Part shown: positions 14,177-14,341 of the stretch, in pieces | How the letters are laid out: each line of letters begins with the position of its first letter | How positions within the stretch are numbered: position 1 is the first letter of the stretch | Assembly (NCBI GenBank): GCA_031296355.1 | Contig: JARLFX010000137.1 | Span: 1 to 14,341, forward strand | Source of the DNA: Acidobacteriaceae bacterium | GTDB taxonomy: Bacteria; Acidobacteriota; Terriglobia; Terriglobales; Acidobacteriaceae | Reading direction: 5' to 3' | Length of the DNA: 14,341 nt | The notes under the pieces: model-generated | The model's input: the letters and a program-made list of their open reading frames with translations, nothing else | The model's database searches: none | Told to the model about the DNA's origin: nothing | Position numbers and translations under genes: made by a program

Positions 14177-14341
14177 CTAGCCGTTGACGACGTGCTGCAT
14201 GATGCGACCGTGGCGGGTGACGATGCGGAGGCGTTCGCCGTTCATGATCTTGCGGGCCTGGGCTTTGGCGTGGCCGGCCCAGGGGCCGACGGGGTCAAGC
14301 CGCATGTACATCTGCCAGTGGCGGAGGGCGCGGCGCTTCTC
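14177..14341 (-). CDS. C-terminal end of a TPR-like protein (start outside window)
   Basis: The last 54 residues are visible on the minus strand, ending with TAG at 14179-14177. ALRHWQMYMRLDPVGPWAGH resembles the terminal TPR of proteins in which a helix pair ends LDPxxPWAxxAR, followed here by a basic tail (KIMNGERLRIVTRHGR). The rest of the gene lies beyond the window, so its role cannot be stated. Confidence 0.55.
   Translation of the reverse strand, partial: EKRRALRHWQMYMRLDPVGPWAGHAKAQARKIMNGERLRIVTRHGRIMQHVVNG

Noticed and set aside
1..14341. CRISPR array or insertion sequence
   Set aside because: No regularly spaced identical repeats with spacers and no transposase frame were seen; repeats present are irregular and dispersed.

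Overview
The window looks like chromosomal DNA of a soil-type acidobacterium (Acidobacteriaceae/Terriglobales). The main reasons are a 1,078-residue Oar-like TonB-dependent receptor with an N-terminal carboxypeptidase-regulatory-like domain, secreted proteins with A|Q signal-peptide ends, and intergenic DNA packed with interspersed hairpin repeats of a kind I associate with that phylum. This placement is inference from style and families; no 16S or marker gene is present.

Layout from left to right: the 5' part of a DUF4112 membrane protein (minus strand, cut by the window edge); tRNA-His(GTG); a YheT-family alpha/beta hydrolase; about 970 bp of non-coding DNA with three AT-rich repeat units, a terminator-like hairpin and a mosaic of interleaved GC-rich repeats. 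Then comes a strong promoter that appears to start a leaderless 16-codon leader peptide ending in four cysteines. A 157-nt untranslated stretch with a possible anti-Shine-Dalgarno pairing separates it from the receptor gene and a small secreted protein, closed by a strong terminator. A conserved-looking unknown gene and tRNA-Arg(TCT) follow.

The most notable region is 7709-10867, a 3.16-kb island integrated at the 3' end of tRNA-Arg(TCT). It is bounded by a 45-bp exact direct repeat (7664-7708 and 10823-10867), and is visibly richer in A+T than its flanks. No integrase is visible. Its only cargo is three overlapping genes: a DUF4258 protein (candidate toxin), an MqsA/YgiT-like zinc-finger/HTH protein (candidate antitoxin and repressor), and a KGGVGR-type P-loop ATPase fused to TPR-like repeats. 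A near-perfect 22-bp palindrome overlaps the promoter, whose predicted start is the GTG of the first gene. I read this as an autoregulated, translationally coupled three-gene conflict or defence module; its function is inference.

Right of the island, on the minus strand, are a degenerate EAL-domain protein lacking the usual HDOD half and an MFS transporter. On the plus strand is a secreted protein with two related halves that shares a motif with the small secreted protein next to the receptor. The window closes with a perfect 11-bp hairpin between convergent genes and the C-terminal end of a TPR-like protein.
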